Assembly (NCBI RefSeq): GCF_000368825.1
Contig: NZ_KB849717.1
Span: 1,215,601-1,279,600 of the forward strand
Origin: Acinetobacter ursingii DSM 16037 = CIP 107286
Lineage (GTDB): Bacteria > Pseudomonadota > Gammaproteobacteria > Pseudomonadales > Moraxellaceae
Direction: 5' to 3'
Length of the DNA: 64,000 nt
The translations under genes and the position numbers were made by a program. The notes below the pieces were generated by a model. It had not been told where the DNA came from. It saw only the letters and a list, made by a program, of their open reading frames with translations, and ran no database searches. Shown here piece by piece: positions 44,284-53,392 of this stretch. How positions within the stretch are numbered: the stretch's first letter is position 1; the number at the start of each line of letters is the position of its first letter.

Positions 44284-45489
44284 TTAAATCATATTATTCA
44301 TATTTACAATTGGCAGCATGACCGCAATGACAATCACCAGTACAATGGCCGCCATAAACACCAGCATCAACGGCTCAAGCAGCGCCAATAAGGTTGAGAT
44401 GAATGTTGTGACTTCACGATCCTGCATATCGGATGCTCGCTGCAACATTCGGTCTAGTTCGCCCGATGCTTCACCACTGCGTATCATTTGTACCATCATT
44501 GGTGGGAAATAACCACAGCGTTCAAGCTGGGTTGCCAAGTTTCCCCCTTCCGTGACTTTTTCCGCCGCAATATTAATCGCATCACGAATCACCCAATTAC
44601 TACTCACCGCTGCCCCAATTTTAAGTGCATCGACTAAGGGAACACCCGATTGAGTCAAAATCGATAAGGTACTGGCGAAACGCGCCGAATTTATACCACG
44701 TGATAATTTACCAAATAATGGCAATCTGAGCGTTAAACGATCAAATGCATAATGGCCTGCGGTGGTTTTTAAAAAGCGGACAAAAGCAATAATGCCAATG
44801 ATACTGATCAGCAATAGGAACGGCCATGTATGACGAATCAGATCGCTGGCTTTCATCAAAGCCACGGTAATCCACGGCAAAGCCTGTTTACTCTGGTCAA
44901 ACGTTTTAACAATATCTGGCACGACATAGGTCATGAGCCCCATCACAATTGCAAAAGACATCAGCAAAAGAATAATCGGATAAATCATCGCACCCTGAAT
45001 TTTCTTTTGCATGGCAAAACGGTTTTCGGTGTAGTCAGAAAGTTGATCGAGTATTAGATCCAAATGTCCAGAGCGTTCACCTGCGGCAATGGTGGCAATA
45101 TATAAGTCAGGAAAACGTCCTGATTGCTGCATGCCCTGTGCCAGCGAATGTCCTTCAAGTACTTTGGAACGTACCGAAAGGAGTAAATTCTGCACATGGG
45201 CTTTTTCATTTTGTTTAGCCACGGCGCGTAATGCTTCTTCAAGCGGAATCGCCGCTGCCACCAATACAGAAAGCTGCCTCGTCATGAGTGCTAGATCATA
45301 AGCACTAAACTTTTTTTGAAACCATGAACGTTGCTGATGTTTATCTTTTTGCTCAACAGGTTCAACGGCGATCGGCGTCCAAGTTTTATCTCGCAATTGC
45401 TGGCGAATTTGTCGTGCAGAGTCCCCTTCCAGCACCCCTTTTTGCTGTTTTCCCGAAGCGTCAATGGCAGTAAATTGATAGGCAGGCAT
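44284..45489 (-). CDS. gspF: Type II secretion inner-membrane platform protein GspF
   Basis: A 401-residue platform protein with two GspF/PilC repeat domains (about 70-190 and 275-395) and three membrane helices near 170, 220 and 375-398. Motifs are YQFTAIDASGKQQKGVLEGDSARQIRQQLR at the N terminus, RQLSVLVAAAIPLEEALRAVAKQ and the repeat ILTQSGVPLVDALKIGA. It assembles with GspE and the L/M proteins. Only gspF and gspG are here; the rest of the secretion genes must be elsewhere, as is usual in Acinetobacter. Confidence 0.95.
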   Translation of the reverse strand: MPAYQFTAIDASGKQQKGVLEGDSARQIRQQLRDKTWTPIAVEPVEQKDKHQQRSWFQKKFSAYDLALMTRQLSVLVAAAIPLEEALRAVAKQNEKAHVQNLLLSVRSKVLEGHSLAQGMQQSGRFPDLYIATIAAGERSGHLDLILDQLSDYTENRFAMQKKIQGAMIYPIILLLMSFAIVMGLMTYVVPDIVKTFDQSKQALPWITVALMKASDLIRHTWPFLLLISIIGIIAFVRFLKTTAGHYAFDRLTLRLPLFGKLSRGINSARFASTLSILTQSGVPLVDALKIGAAVSSNWVIRDAINIAAEKVTEGGNLATQLERCGYFPPMMVQMIRSGEASGELDRMLQRASDMQDREVTTFISTLLALLEPLMLVFMAAIVLVIVIAVMLPIVNMNNMI

Positions 45490-45645
45490 GATCTTTTCTA
45501 ATTTTTTCCAAAAAATAATCGGTTAGCTGTTGCATCTTTCCTACACAATCCCTCATATTTCGGAGCATTACAGCTTTGCACACTTTAGCACAGCGCCTAT
45601 CATCCGAAAACGAATCATCTTAAAAAATAGTGACGATACAGATTT

Positions 45646-47874
45646 ATGCCAAACACGCCGCCACCTCAAACAGAGATTTACCGTATTCGGGTCGCTGTAC
45701 CTGTCTATCTGTATGAGACCTTTGATTACAGCTTAACTCAGGCTCAATATCAACAGGCTCAGGTTGGCGCGCGCGTGGCAATTCCTTTCGGTCGGCAAAA
45801 ACTGATTGGCATCATTACCGAGAAAATCGCGCCAGATGTTCCACTGGATTCACGGTTTCAGCTCAAAGCTATTTTTGAGTTGCTTGATGATGATGCCATT
45901 TTAGATGACAAAGTTTTAACTTTGTTGACATGGTCAGCACAGTATTATCAGTTTCCGATTGGGGAGGTGATGCAAGCGGCTTTGCCTGCACTGTTACGAC
46001 AAGGCAAACCATTGGATATTTTGGCGCATATCTGGAAAATCAAACCTTGTGAAGATGCAGAATCCAAACTTAAACGCTCGCAAAAGCAATTTGAAGCCTA
46101 TCAAATTTTAAAATTACACCCAACTGGAACGACCGAAAATATTTTAAATTTAAGTGGAGTAGAAACTGCGACTTTACGCGCTTTGGCAAAAAAGGATCTG
46201 GTCGAATGTCATTTAGAAACACAAGATTTTCGACCGACACCCGTTCAATTGGCACAAATGCCCCTCACTCCCAACGATGATCAGAAAAAAGCCATTCAAC
46301 ATGTGGTTCAGTCGCTCCATCATTATCAAGCTTTTTTACTGGACGGCTTAACAGGCAGTGGCAAAACCGAAGTCTATCTACACATCATGCATGAGGTGTT
46401 GAAACAAGGGAAGCAAGTGTTGGTTTTAGTGCCTGAAATCGGACTAACCCCACAAACCATTTCCCGATTTAAATCGCGTTTTCATTGTGATGTTGCGTTG
46501 ATGCATTCGGGCTTAAACGACTCCAAACGTCTGCAAGCATGGCAACAAGCCAAAATGGGTAAAGCTTCAATCATTTTAGGCACACGCTCTGCTATTTATA
46601 CGCCTTTGCATAATCTTGGTTTAATCATTTTGGATGAAGAACACGATATTTCCTACAAACAACAGGAAGGTTTTCGTTATCATGCACGGGATGTGGCGCT
46701 GTATCGAGGGCACTTAGAAAACTGCCCTGTTATTTTAGGCTCAGCCACACCAAGTATTGATAGTTACCATCTGGTCGAACAGGAAAAATTAAAACTGCTA
46801 CAACTCAATCAACGTGCGGGTGTGGCACTTATGCCCAAAATGCATGTGATTGATTTAAAGGTTGCCAAGAAAAAGCAAGGGTTGAGTCAACAACTGATTG
46901 AGCAAATCAAAAAAAAACTGGATAAAAAAGAACAAGTGCTCATTTTTCTGAATCGTCGGGGTTATGCACCTGTTTTGGTTTGCGAAAGCTGTGGCTGGCA
47001 AGCCAATTGTCCACATTGTGATGCGCATTTTACGCTGCATACTCAACCTTACACTTATCTGCATTGTCACCATTGCGGTACGATTCAGCGCTTACCCGAT
47101 CAATGTCCAGAGTGTCAGCATCAGAGCCTAAAGACTCTCGGAATGGGAACAGGTAAAGTTGAAGAACATTTGAATGAACTTTTTCCAGATCATGATGTGA
47201 TTCGGGTCGACCGCGACAGCACCAGTCGGGTCGGAAGCTGGCAGAAAATTTATGATCGGATTCAGCAAAATCAACCCATGATCTTGCTGGGTACACAAAT
47301 GCTCGCCAAAGGTCATCATTTTCCTTTTGTCACCTTGGTTGCGATTTTAGATATTGATGCAGGTTTACTGTCTGTCGATGTTCGTGCACCTGAACGTACT
47401 GCACAATTGATTGTACAAGTGTCTGGTCGCGCTGGGCGGGGGGAACATAAAGGTGACGTTTATTTACAGACATTGAGACCTGATCATCCCATGCTCACCA
47501 CGCTGATCGAAAAAGATTATCGTGCTGTCGCCAAACATATGCTGCAAGAGCGTAAAGCTGCATTGTTGCCTCCTTATCGTTATGCAGTATTGATTCGTTC
47601 AGATTCTAAAAACCGTGACTATAGTCAGCAATTCTTAGCCGACATCGCAGCCCAATTACAGTTAATGGCGCAGGATAGTATTGAGATTTGGGGGCCTATT
47701 CCCGCGCCGATGGAACGCAAAGCTGGACGCTATCGGGCGCATATGGTGATCTTGTCGCAAGATCGCGCACGTATGCACTTCTTTTTACGGCAATGGTGGG
47801 CGCAAGTGGTACATTTACCTAAACAGCATCAATTACGTTTATCGATTGATGTTGATCCACAGGAATTTAACTAA
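45646..47874 (+). CDS. priA: Primosomal helicase PriA
   Basis: A 742-residue 3'-5' helicase that restarts stalled replication forks. An N-terminal 3' DNA-binding domain spans about 1-110. Helicase Walker A is LLDGLTGSGKTEVYL near 233-247, Walker B LIILDEEHD near 325, and the VSGRAGRG motif near 588. The zinc-binding region carries CESCGWQANCPHC and CHHCGTIQRLPDQCPEC around 445-490. Start ATG 45646; divergent from gspF. No operon partner. Confidence 0.96.
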   Translation: MPNTPPPQTEIYRIRVAVPVYLYETFDYSLTQAQYQQAQVGARVAIPFGRQKLIGIITEKIAPDVPLDSRFQLKAIFELLDDDAILDDKVLTLLTWSAQYYQFPIGEVMQAALPALLRQGKPLDILAHIWKIKPCEDAESKLKRSQKQFEAYQILKLHPTGTTENILNLSGVETATLRALAKKDLVECHLETQDFRPTPVQLAQMPLTPNDDQKKAIQHVVQSLHHYQAFLLDGLTGSGKTEVYLHIMHEVLKQGKQVLVLVPEIGLTPQTISRFKSRFHCDVALMHSGLNDSKRLQAWQQAKMGKASIILGTRSAIYTPLHNLGLIILDEEHDISYKQQEGFRYHARDVALYRGHLENCPVILGSATPSIDSYHLVEQEKLKLLQLNQRAGVALMPKMHVIDLKVAKKKQGLSQQLIEQIKKKLDKKEQVLIFLNRRGYAPVLVCESCGWQANCPHCDAHFTLHTQPYTYLHCHHCGTIQRLPDQCPECQHQSLKTLGMGTGKVEEHLNELFPDHDVIRVDRDSTSRVGSWQKIYDRIQQNQPMILLGTQMLAKGHHFPFVTLVAILDIDAGLLSVDVRAPERTAQLIVQVSGRAGRGEHKGDVYLQTLRPDHPMLTTLIEKDYRAVAKHMLQERKAALLPPYRYAVLIRSDSKNRDYSQQFLADIAAQLQLMAQDSIEIWGPIPAPMERKAGRYRAHMVILSQDRARMHFFLRQWWAQVVHLPKQHQLRLSIDVDPQEFN

Positions 47875-47962
47875 AATGTTCATGATCTGACATCTATCTT
47901 GTTTTAAATGATGTTTATACTGGTGAGATAAGGAACTGAGCTCAAAACGATCAAGGTAATCC

Positions 47963-49816
47963 ATGTCATTATTATTACAAATCACTATATTTTTAGGCGC
48001 AGCCTTACTGATCGTGCCACTGGGTAAACGCTTTGGCATTGCCACGGTACTTGGTTATCTATTTACGGGTATTTTACTCGGTCCCAGTGTTTTAAATATC
48101 GCCAGTGATGCCAATGCCATTATGCATCTAGCAGAATTTGGCGTGATTTTATTGATGTTCATTATTGGCTTGGAACTTCGTCCACAGCGTTTATGGGAAA
48201 TGCGACATTCCATTTTTGTCATGGGAAGTATGCAAGTGGTGATCACGGGTGTGATTTTAATGCTGATCACACTACTTTTATTCAAGCAAAATCTAGCCAG
48301 TAGTTTTGTGATCGGATTTGCATTGGCACTGTCTTCAACGGCCTTTGTCTTACAATTATTAAGTGAAAAACAACAACTCAATACAACTTATGGACAATCA
48401 TCCTTTTCCATTTTACTTTTTCAAGATATTGCCGCAATTCCGTTATTAGCCGTGATTCCGCTTTTGGCTGGCACACAGACCACACATCATGGAATTGCTT
48501 ACTTTGCTGCCATTGTAGCGACCTTTACTGGTTTGTTTTTATTTAGTCGATATATTCTGCGTTATTTCTTTCGCTTTGTCGTGGATAGTGGTGCAAGTGA
48601 ACTGATTACTGCGGTTGGTTTATTTATTGTATTGGCCGTGGTTTTGCTGATGGATTTATTAGGTATCAGTACGACACTGGGTGCATTTTTAACTGGAGTA
48701 TTACTAGCTGATTCCGAATTTCGTCATGAGCTTGAAGCCAGCATTGCCCCGTTTAAAGGATTACTTTTGGGTCTGTTCTTTATGACTGTGGGCATGACTG
48801 CTCAGATCTCGCTATTTGTCGATATGCCGTGGCTGATTATTGGGGGTGCAATCAGTTTAATGCTGATCAAACTGATCATTTTAACGGGGATTGCCCGATT
48901 TAATCAGTACAGTTGGAAAAATAGCCTGTTGATGGGCACCTGTCTGGCACAAGGGGGCGAGTTTGCGTTTGTGGTACTCAGTGCAGCAAAAAGCGAGAAA
49001 GTCCTCACTCAGGCATTAGTAGAGCCGCTGACCTTAATAGTGACTTTATCGATGATGTTGACTCCCGTTTTATACTGGCTCATGACCTCGAAAATTGTGC
49101 CTGTTTTATTTAAGGACAAAGCACCCGAATATGATGAAATACCCGCCAATGATCACCCGATTATCATTGCAGGTTTTGGTCGTTTTGGACAAATCATTGC
49201 GCGCATCGCACGGCTGCATCATTTTTGTTTTACCGCAATTGACAATAACATGCAGCGTATTGATTTCGTCAGACGTTACGGTGGAACGCTGTATTATGGA
49301 GATGTCACACAGCCTGAGATCTTACGTGCAGCAGGTATTGAAAAGGCTCGAATTTTTGTTCTGGCGGTGGATGATGTAGAAGACAACATGAACGTCGCGC
49401 GACATATTCGCCTGAATTATCCTGAAATTAAACTGTTTGTCCGCGCTCGTGATCGACATCATGTGCATTTGCTGCGTGATCTCGGAATCGAGCATATCTG
49501 GCGTGAAACCTATTTATCCTCACTGGGTATGGCTTATCGGGTACTTTGTGATCTGGGCGTCTCTGCCGAACAGGCCTATGAAAATATCGAAACCTTCCGT
49601 GATTATGATGAAAAATTGTTGGCGAGACAGCAAAGTATTTATACGGACGAACAAAAAATCGTTGAAACGCATCGTAATATGTTAGCGGAACTTGAACATT
49701 TGTTTGAAAGTGATGAAAGAAATCAGCCTGTCAGTTCAGGTGTGAATTTACAACGTGGTTTAGAAAACGATACACAAAAGCACCGTATTAATGTGACACG
49801 AGATGATCACGATTGA
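47963..49816 (+). CDS. KefC/CPA2-family monovalent cation:proton antiporter
   Basis: A 617-residue antiporter. Twelve to thirteen membrane helices fill about 1-385 (GTFLTG-like GAFLTGVLLADSEFRHELEA in the transport core, QDIAAIPLLAVIPLL). A cytoplasmic TrkA-N/RCK domain begins with IIIAGFGRFGQIIARIARLHHF near 397. The layout is that of KefB/KefC glutathione-gated K+ efflux systems and of YbaL-type CPA2 proteins. The KefF/KefG ancillary subunit is not adjacent. Substrate K+ or Na+ not determined. The C-terminal tail (about 575-617) is charged. Confidence 0.9.
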   Translation: MSLLLQITIFLGAALLIVPLGKRFGIATVLGYLFTGILLGPSVLNIASDANAIMHLAEFGVILLMFIIGLELRPQRLWEMRHSIFVMGSMQVVITGVILMLITLLLFKQNLASSFVIGFALALSSTAFVLQLLSEKQQLNTTYGQSSFSILLFQDIAAIPLLAVIPLLAGTQTTHHGIAYFAAIVATFTGLFLFSRYILRYFFRFVVDSGASELITAVGLFIVLAVVLLMDLLGISTTLGAFLTGVLLADSEFRHELEASIAPFKGLLLGLFFMTVGMTAQISLFVDMPWLIIGGAISLMLIKLIILTGIARFNQYSWKNSLLMGTCLAQGGEFAFVVLSAAKSEKVLTQALVEPLTLIVTLSMMLTPVLYWLMTSKIVPVLFKDKAPEYDEIPANDHPIIIAGFGRFGQIIARIARLHHFCFTAIDNNMQRIDFVRRYGGTLYYGDVTQPEILRAAGIEKARIFVLAVDDVEDNMNVARHIRLNYPEIKLFVRARDRHHVHLLRDLGIEHIWRETYLSSLGMAYRVLCDLGVSAEQAYENIETFRDYDEKLLARQQSIYTDEQKIVETHRNMLAELEHLFESDERNQPVSSGVNLQRGLENDTQKHRINVTRDDHD

Positions 49817-49866
49817 CTTGTGTTTTACAATAAAGACACCATTAAGACAGGGTTATGGAGAAAAAT

Positions 49867-50742
49867 ATGTCTGATCTACGCCAACGTTTTTACATTGAGG
49901 ACTGCCCTGTTCGTGGAGAAGTGGTTCATCTTGAAGAATCCTTGCAAACCATTTTAGCGCAACGTGATTATATGCCTGCGGTCAAAGCCCTATTGGGTGA
50001 AATGCTAAGTGCAACAGCATTACTGGCCAGCACCTTAAAAATTAAAGGTCGTATTAGCCTACAAATTCAGGCTTCGGGGACATTTAAATGGGCAATGGCG
50101 GAATGTAACCATTTGGGTGAAATCCGTGCTTTGGCAGATTATGAACAAGACCCACACTTTCAGGAAGGCACAGACAGCAGCGTAGTGTTAGGCAGCCTGC
50201 AAAATCCAGTATTGTTTATTAATATTGAACCCGAATTTGGTGATCGTTATCAGGGTATTGTACCGTTGGATCAACCAACGCTGGCAGGTTGTTTAATGCA
50301 ATATTATGATTTATCTGCCCAGATTCCGACCCATATTGTATTGGCTACCACGCCGAAACGCTCTGGGGGGTTATTGATTCAACTGCTTCCACGTAACAAT
50401 GAAGAAGAACAACAGTTGATCGATGAAGACATTTGGCCACGTTTGACCATGTTAACTGAAACCCTCAAGCCAGAAGAGCTGACCGAACTTTCAGCCAATG
50501 AAATTTTGTATCGTTTGTATAATGAAGAGCAAGTTCGTTTGCCTGAAATTGAGCATCTCAAATTTGGCTGTACCTGCTCCAAAGAACGCTGCGCCGAAGC
50601 TCTGATTCAGATTGGTGTGGAGTCGGTACGTGAAACATTGACCGAGCAAAACCCGATTCGTATGGACTGCCAATTCTGTAATACTCAATATAGCTTTACT
50701 GCGGAAGAAGCATTGGGCCTGTTTGGCGAGCATTTAAGCTAA
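49867..50742 (+). CDS. hslO: Redox-regulated chaperone Hsp33
   Basis: A 291-residue holdase activated by oxidative unfolding. The zinc-redox switch is CTC (C235, C237) and CQFC (C268, C271), all four cysteines present. The start is ATG 49867 (MSDLRQRFY) with GGAG six bases upstream; the upstream in-frame ATG would overlap that site. Length is normal. It fits functionally with ahpC in the window. A terminator follows. Confidence 0.95.
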   Translation: MSDLRQRFYIEDCPVRGEVVHLEESLQTILAQRDYMPAVKALLGEMLSATALLASTLKIKGRISLQIQASGTFKWAMAECNHLGEIRALADYEQDPHFQEGTDSSVVLGSLQNPVLFINIEPEFGDRYQGIVPLDQPTLAGCLMQYYDLSAQIPTHIVLATTPKRSGGLLIQLLPRNNEEEQQLIDEDIWPRLTMLTETLKPEELTELSANEILYRLYNEEQVRLPEIEHLKFGCTCSKERCAEALIQIGVESVRETLTEQNPIRMDCQFCNTQYSFTAEEALGLFGEHLS

Positions 50743-50765
50743 AAGACATCGGATATAAAGCCAAT

Positions 50766-50802
50766 AAAAGCCTTCAGAATTCTGAGATTCTGAAGGCTTT
50801 TT
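50766..50802 (+). terminator. Terminator of hslO
   Basis: A 15-bp perfect stem AAAAGCCTTCAGAAT (50766-50780) / its complement (50787-50801) with loop TCTGAG, ending in a T-run. Confidence 0.95.
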
Positions 50803-50912
50803 GCTGCGTTTCATTTTCCAAATCTCAACATTTTACTATGCTTATAGTCTTGTAATTGCTCAGTTCATCACCATAATTAAAAGAAATAAAACCCAATTTT
50901 AAAAGAGCTTTT

Positions 50913-51857
50913 ATGGCAAAAAACTACTATGAAGAACTCGGGGTTACACGAAGCGCCTCAGCAGACGAAATCAAGAAAGCCTATCGTAAATTAGCAAAGA
51001 AATATCATCCTGATATTAGTAAAGAAGCAGATGCTGAAACCAAAATGCAGGCGATTAATGTCGCCTACGATACCTTAGGTGATGCCACTAAAAAGGCTGA
51101 ATATGATCAAATGCTAGATCATCCTCAAGGCTTTGCAGGATTTGGACAAGGAGCTCAGGGTGCATCTGGTGGTTTTGATGGCGCACAATTTTACCGTCAA
51201 GGCAATGCCTCTGACTTTCAGGGCTTTGAAGATCTATTTGGTCGCTTTGGCTCAGGTTTTGGCGGAGGTGATTACCAATATCAACGCCAAAAGCGCAGTT
51301 ATCGTGGTGAAGACCAACATGCCAGTATCGAAGTAGATGTCGAAATTGCCTACCATGGAACCACTCAGAATATCACGCTGCAAATTCCAACCGTCAATGC
51401 CTACGGTGAACCAGAAGTTCAACGTAAAACCTTACAGGTCAAAATTCCAAAAGGCATGAAAGAAGGTCAGCAAATTCGCTTAAGTGGACAAGGTCAAAGT
51501 GGCATCAATGGCGGTGAAAATGGCGATCTTTATATTGAAATCCAGTATAAAGACACCGATCGCTTACGGGTAGAAGGCGCAGATGTCTATGCAACAATCG
51601 ATGTTGCTCCATGGGAAGCGGCATTGGGGCAAAAAATTGAAGTGAATACTCCTGCGGGTAAGTTAGGAGTTAATTTGCCGAAAAATGCCAAAACAGGTCA
51701 ACAACTTCGACTGAAAGATAAAGGGATTCCAAATAAAACCGCAGGTCATCTCTATTTGGTCTTAAATATCGTGCTACCTACCGCCACAACCGCAGAGCAA
51801 CAGCAAGCTTATGAGAGCTTTGCTCAAGCCTTTTCATCCTTTACACCGCGTTCATAA
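50913..51857 (+). CDS. cbpA: CbpA-type DnaJ-family co-chaperone
   Basis: A 314-residue Hsp40. The J-domain (residues 1-70) has the HPD motif at 32-34 (KKYHPDIS). A glycine/phenylalanine linker GFAGFGQGAQGASGGF follows, then two C-terminal beta domains (DnaJ_C, about 125-310) without the zinc fingers of DnaJ. E. coli CbpA is a curved-DNA-binding DnaJ paralogue that works with DnaK under stress. The next gene, nine bases on, is its modulator CbpM, so the two are an operon. Confidence 0.95.
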   Translation: MAKNYYEELGVTRSASADEIKKAYRKLAKKYHPDISKEADAETKMQAINVAYDTLGDATKKAEYDQMLDHPQGFAGFGQGAQGASGGFDGAQFYRQGNASDFQGFEDLFGRFGSGFGGGDYQYQRQKRSYRGEDQHASIEVDVEIAYHGTTQNITLQIPTVNAYGEPEVQRKTLQVKIPKGMKEGQQIRLSGQGQSGINGGENGDLYIEIQYKDTDRLRVEGADVYATIDVAPWEAALGQKIEVNTPAGKLGVNLPKNAKTGQQLRLKDKGIPNKTAGHLYLVLNIVLPTATTAEQQQAYESFAQAFSSFTPRS

Positions 51858-51865
51858 GGAGCTGA

Positions 51866-52198
51866 ATGATGCCTACTATTCATTATCGTGAAATCACATA
51901 TAGCGGATTGAATGAAGCAGAAGTCATTGATGAACAGTGTACTTTTGATTTGACTCACTTTGCACAAGTCAGTGGTCAAAGTCCTGAATGGATTTTGCAA
52001 TTAATCGAGTACGATATTTTATCGACTTCAGGTCAACCACAACAATACCGTTTTTCTGGTACAGATGTGATTCGCGCACGACGCGCTTATCGTTTACAAC
52101 GTGATTTTGATGCCAGTCTTTCTGCGGTGTCGGTTATGCTGGATTTAATTGATGAAGTTCATCAGTTACGTCGACAAATTCGTTCAAATCAAGCATGA
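51866..52198 (+). CDS. cbpM: CbpA modulator CbpM
   Basis: A 110-residue MerR-like helix-turn-helix protein (MerR_2 family) that binds the J-domain of CbpA and inhibits it. Motifs: CTFDLTHFAQVSGQSPEWILQLIEYDIL and RARRAYRLQRDFDASLSAVSVMLDLIDE. The RBS AAGGAG overlaps the end of cbpA. Either of two adjacent ATG codons (51866 or 51869) may be used; the second has better spacing. Confidence 0.92.
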   Translation: MMPTIHYREITYSGLNEAEVIDEQCTFDLTHFAQVSGQSPEWILQLIEYDILSTSGQPQQYRFSGTDVIRARRAYRLQRDFDASLSAVSVMLDLIDEVHQLRRQIRSNQA

Positions 52199-52291
52199 TC
52201 ATTTTATATTCGCGATAATGCCACTTATCGCGAACTTTTCTGGACATAAAATGATTCAGAACTGAATGAAACTTATCTTCAGAGAATCATA

Positions 52292-52813
52292 ATGGCTGTA
52301 CCCCAAAATAAAAATGAATTATTAAATGCGATTGAAACCAATTTTAATAAACTCATCCAACAACTCGATAAAGTTCCCGTTGAACAAACGCAGCAACCAA
52401 CCTTAGATGGACATGTTAAAGGCAGCCAGATGAGTATATGCAACCTTCTGGCTTATTTAATTGGCTGGAACGAGTTGGTTTTGAAGTGGCTGTCTATGGA
52501 TGCTTCAGCAAAAACCATTGATTTTCCCGAAACAGGCTATAAATGGAATCAGCTGGGTCAACTTGCTCAGAAATTTTATCAGGATTATAGTGATCTTAAC
52601 TACGCTTTGCTCATCAAACGACTCAGCTTAAGCAAAACTCGCATGGTTGAACTGATTGAAACAAAAACCAATGCTGAACTGTATGAAAAAAGCTGGTACA
52701 ACCAATGGACTTTGGGTCGCATGATTCAATTGAATACGGCTTCACCGTATCTCAATGCCAAAAACAGAGTCAGTAAATGGCTCAAAATTCAAAATTTTCA
52801 ACCTAGGGTGTAA
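52292..52813 (+). CDS. ClbS/DfsB family four-helix-bundle protein
   Basis: A 173-residue member of the ClbS/DfsB (DUF1706) family: AVPQNKNELLNAIETNFNKLIQQLDKVP at the N terminus, DLLAYLIGW-like NLLAYLIGWNELVLKW, FPETGYKWNQLGQLAQKFYQDY, and W-rich C-terminal helices with LGRMIQLNTASPYLNAKNRVSKW. ClbS protects colibactin producers by hydrolysing its cyclopropane warhead; most family members are of unknown role. There is no colibactin-type cluster here, so it is best seen as a stand-alone family member. Confidence 0.87.
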   Translation: MAVPQNKNELLNAIETNFNKLIQQLDKVPVEQTQQPTLDGHVKGSQMSICNLLAYLIGWNELVLKWLSMDASAKTIDFPETGYKWNQLGQLAQKFYQDYSDLNYALLIKRLSLSKTRMVELIETKTNAELYEKSWYNQWTLGRMIQLNTASPYLNAKNRVSKWLKIQNFQPRV

Positions 52814-52823
52814 TTCATAAGCA

Positions 52824-53204
52824 TTAATGTTGTGCAATCCATTGATAAGATAATAATCCTAAAATGGTACAGATCAACGAACCTAGCAAATGAATACAAA
52901 TCACAAAAATCGCGATGGAAAATTTTTGTTGCTGCAACAAACCCACGACTTCGGCCGAAAACGTCGAAAATGTGGTGAGTGCCCCACAAAACCCCGTGAT
53001 GATAAATAATTTATAGTTTGGGCTGAGATTGGTATTGGCAAAAAATGCGATCGCAAAACCAATAATAAAACCACCAATTAAATTTGCCAGCAATGTTCCA
53101 AGTGGGACATTTTCAAAAGTTGCATTAAATTTTAAACCCAAAAACCAGCGTGACCACGCCCCTAATATAGAACCCAGCGCGATAGACAAAAGTGAGTAAT
53201 ACAT
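52824..53204 (-). CDS. crcB: Fluoride ion exporter CrcB/Fluc
   Basis: A 126-residue four-helix membrane protein that forms dimeric fluoride channels. Motifs are GSILGAWSRWFLG (GAxxRy class), FENVPLGTLLANLIGGFIIGF and GFCGALTTFSTFSAEVV, the conserved pore phenylalanine/threonine stretch. The start is ATG 53204 (MYYSLLSIALGS). GGAG about 11 bases upstream is sequestrable in the leader. A fluoride riboswitch lies in the leader. The gene stands alone. Confidence 0.95.
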   Translation of the reverse strand: MYYSLLSIALGSILGAWSRWFLGLKFNATFENVPLGTLLANLIGGFIIGFAIAFFANTNLSPNYKLFIITGFCGALTTFSTFSAEVVGLLQQQKFSIAIFVICIHLLGSLICTILGLLSYQWIAQH

Positions 53205-53280
53205 AATAACCACATGCTCCAAAATCATGTTTATTCAACAGAGCACGTACACCTACGCTCCTCTGTCAAATGAAAGGATC

Positions 53281-53335
53281 GTAGGCATCATTAGCCAATC
53301 ACTGGCGGTTTGTAGCAGGAGGAATGCCATCTCCT
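53281..53335 (-). promoter_or_regulatory. Fluoride riboswitch (crcB motif)
   Basis: Read on the minus strand, GGAGATGGCATTCCTCC (53334-53318) forms the first stem and loop, followed by ACAAACCGCC (nucleotides for the pseudoknot), GGCTAATGATGCCTAC at the 3' end (53296-53281). This is the crcB motif consensus (GGNGAUGGCAUUCC...CUGAUGAUGCCU). A second hairpin CAGAG.../...CTCTG at about 53265-53239 sits between the aptamer and the crcB ribosome binding site and has no T-run, suggesting translational control. Fluoride control of crcB by this RNA is established. Confidence 0.92.
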
Positions 53336-53392
53336 GTAGCTCTAGTCTAACCGAGTCAAATTCAAATGTGAAGTTGAACCCTCATGCAGGTT

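Noticed and set aside
52292..52813. ClbS-like gene as part of a colibactin-resistance system
   Set aside because: The family is broad, and no polyketide genes are near.
52824..53228. crcB start eight codons upstream (ATG 53228)
   Set aside because: It would include the region holding the GGAG ribosome binding site; ATG 53204 fits the family N terminus better.
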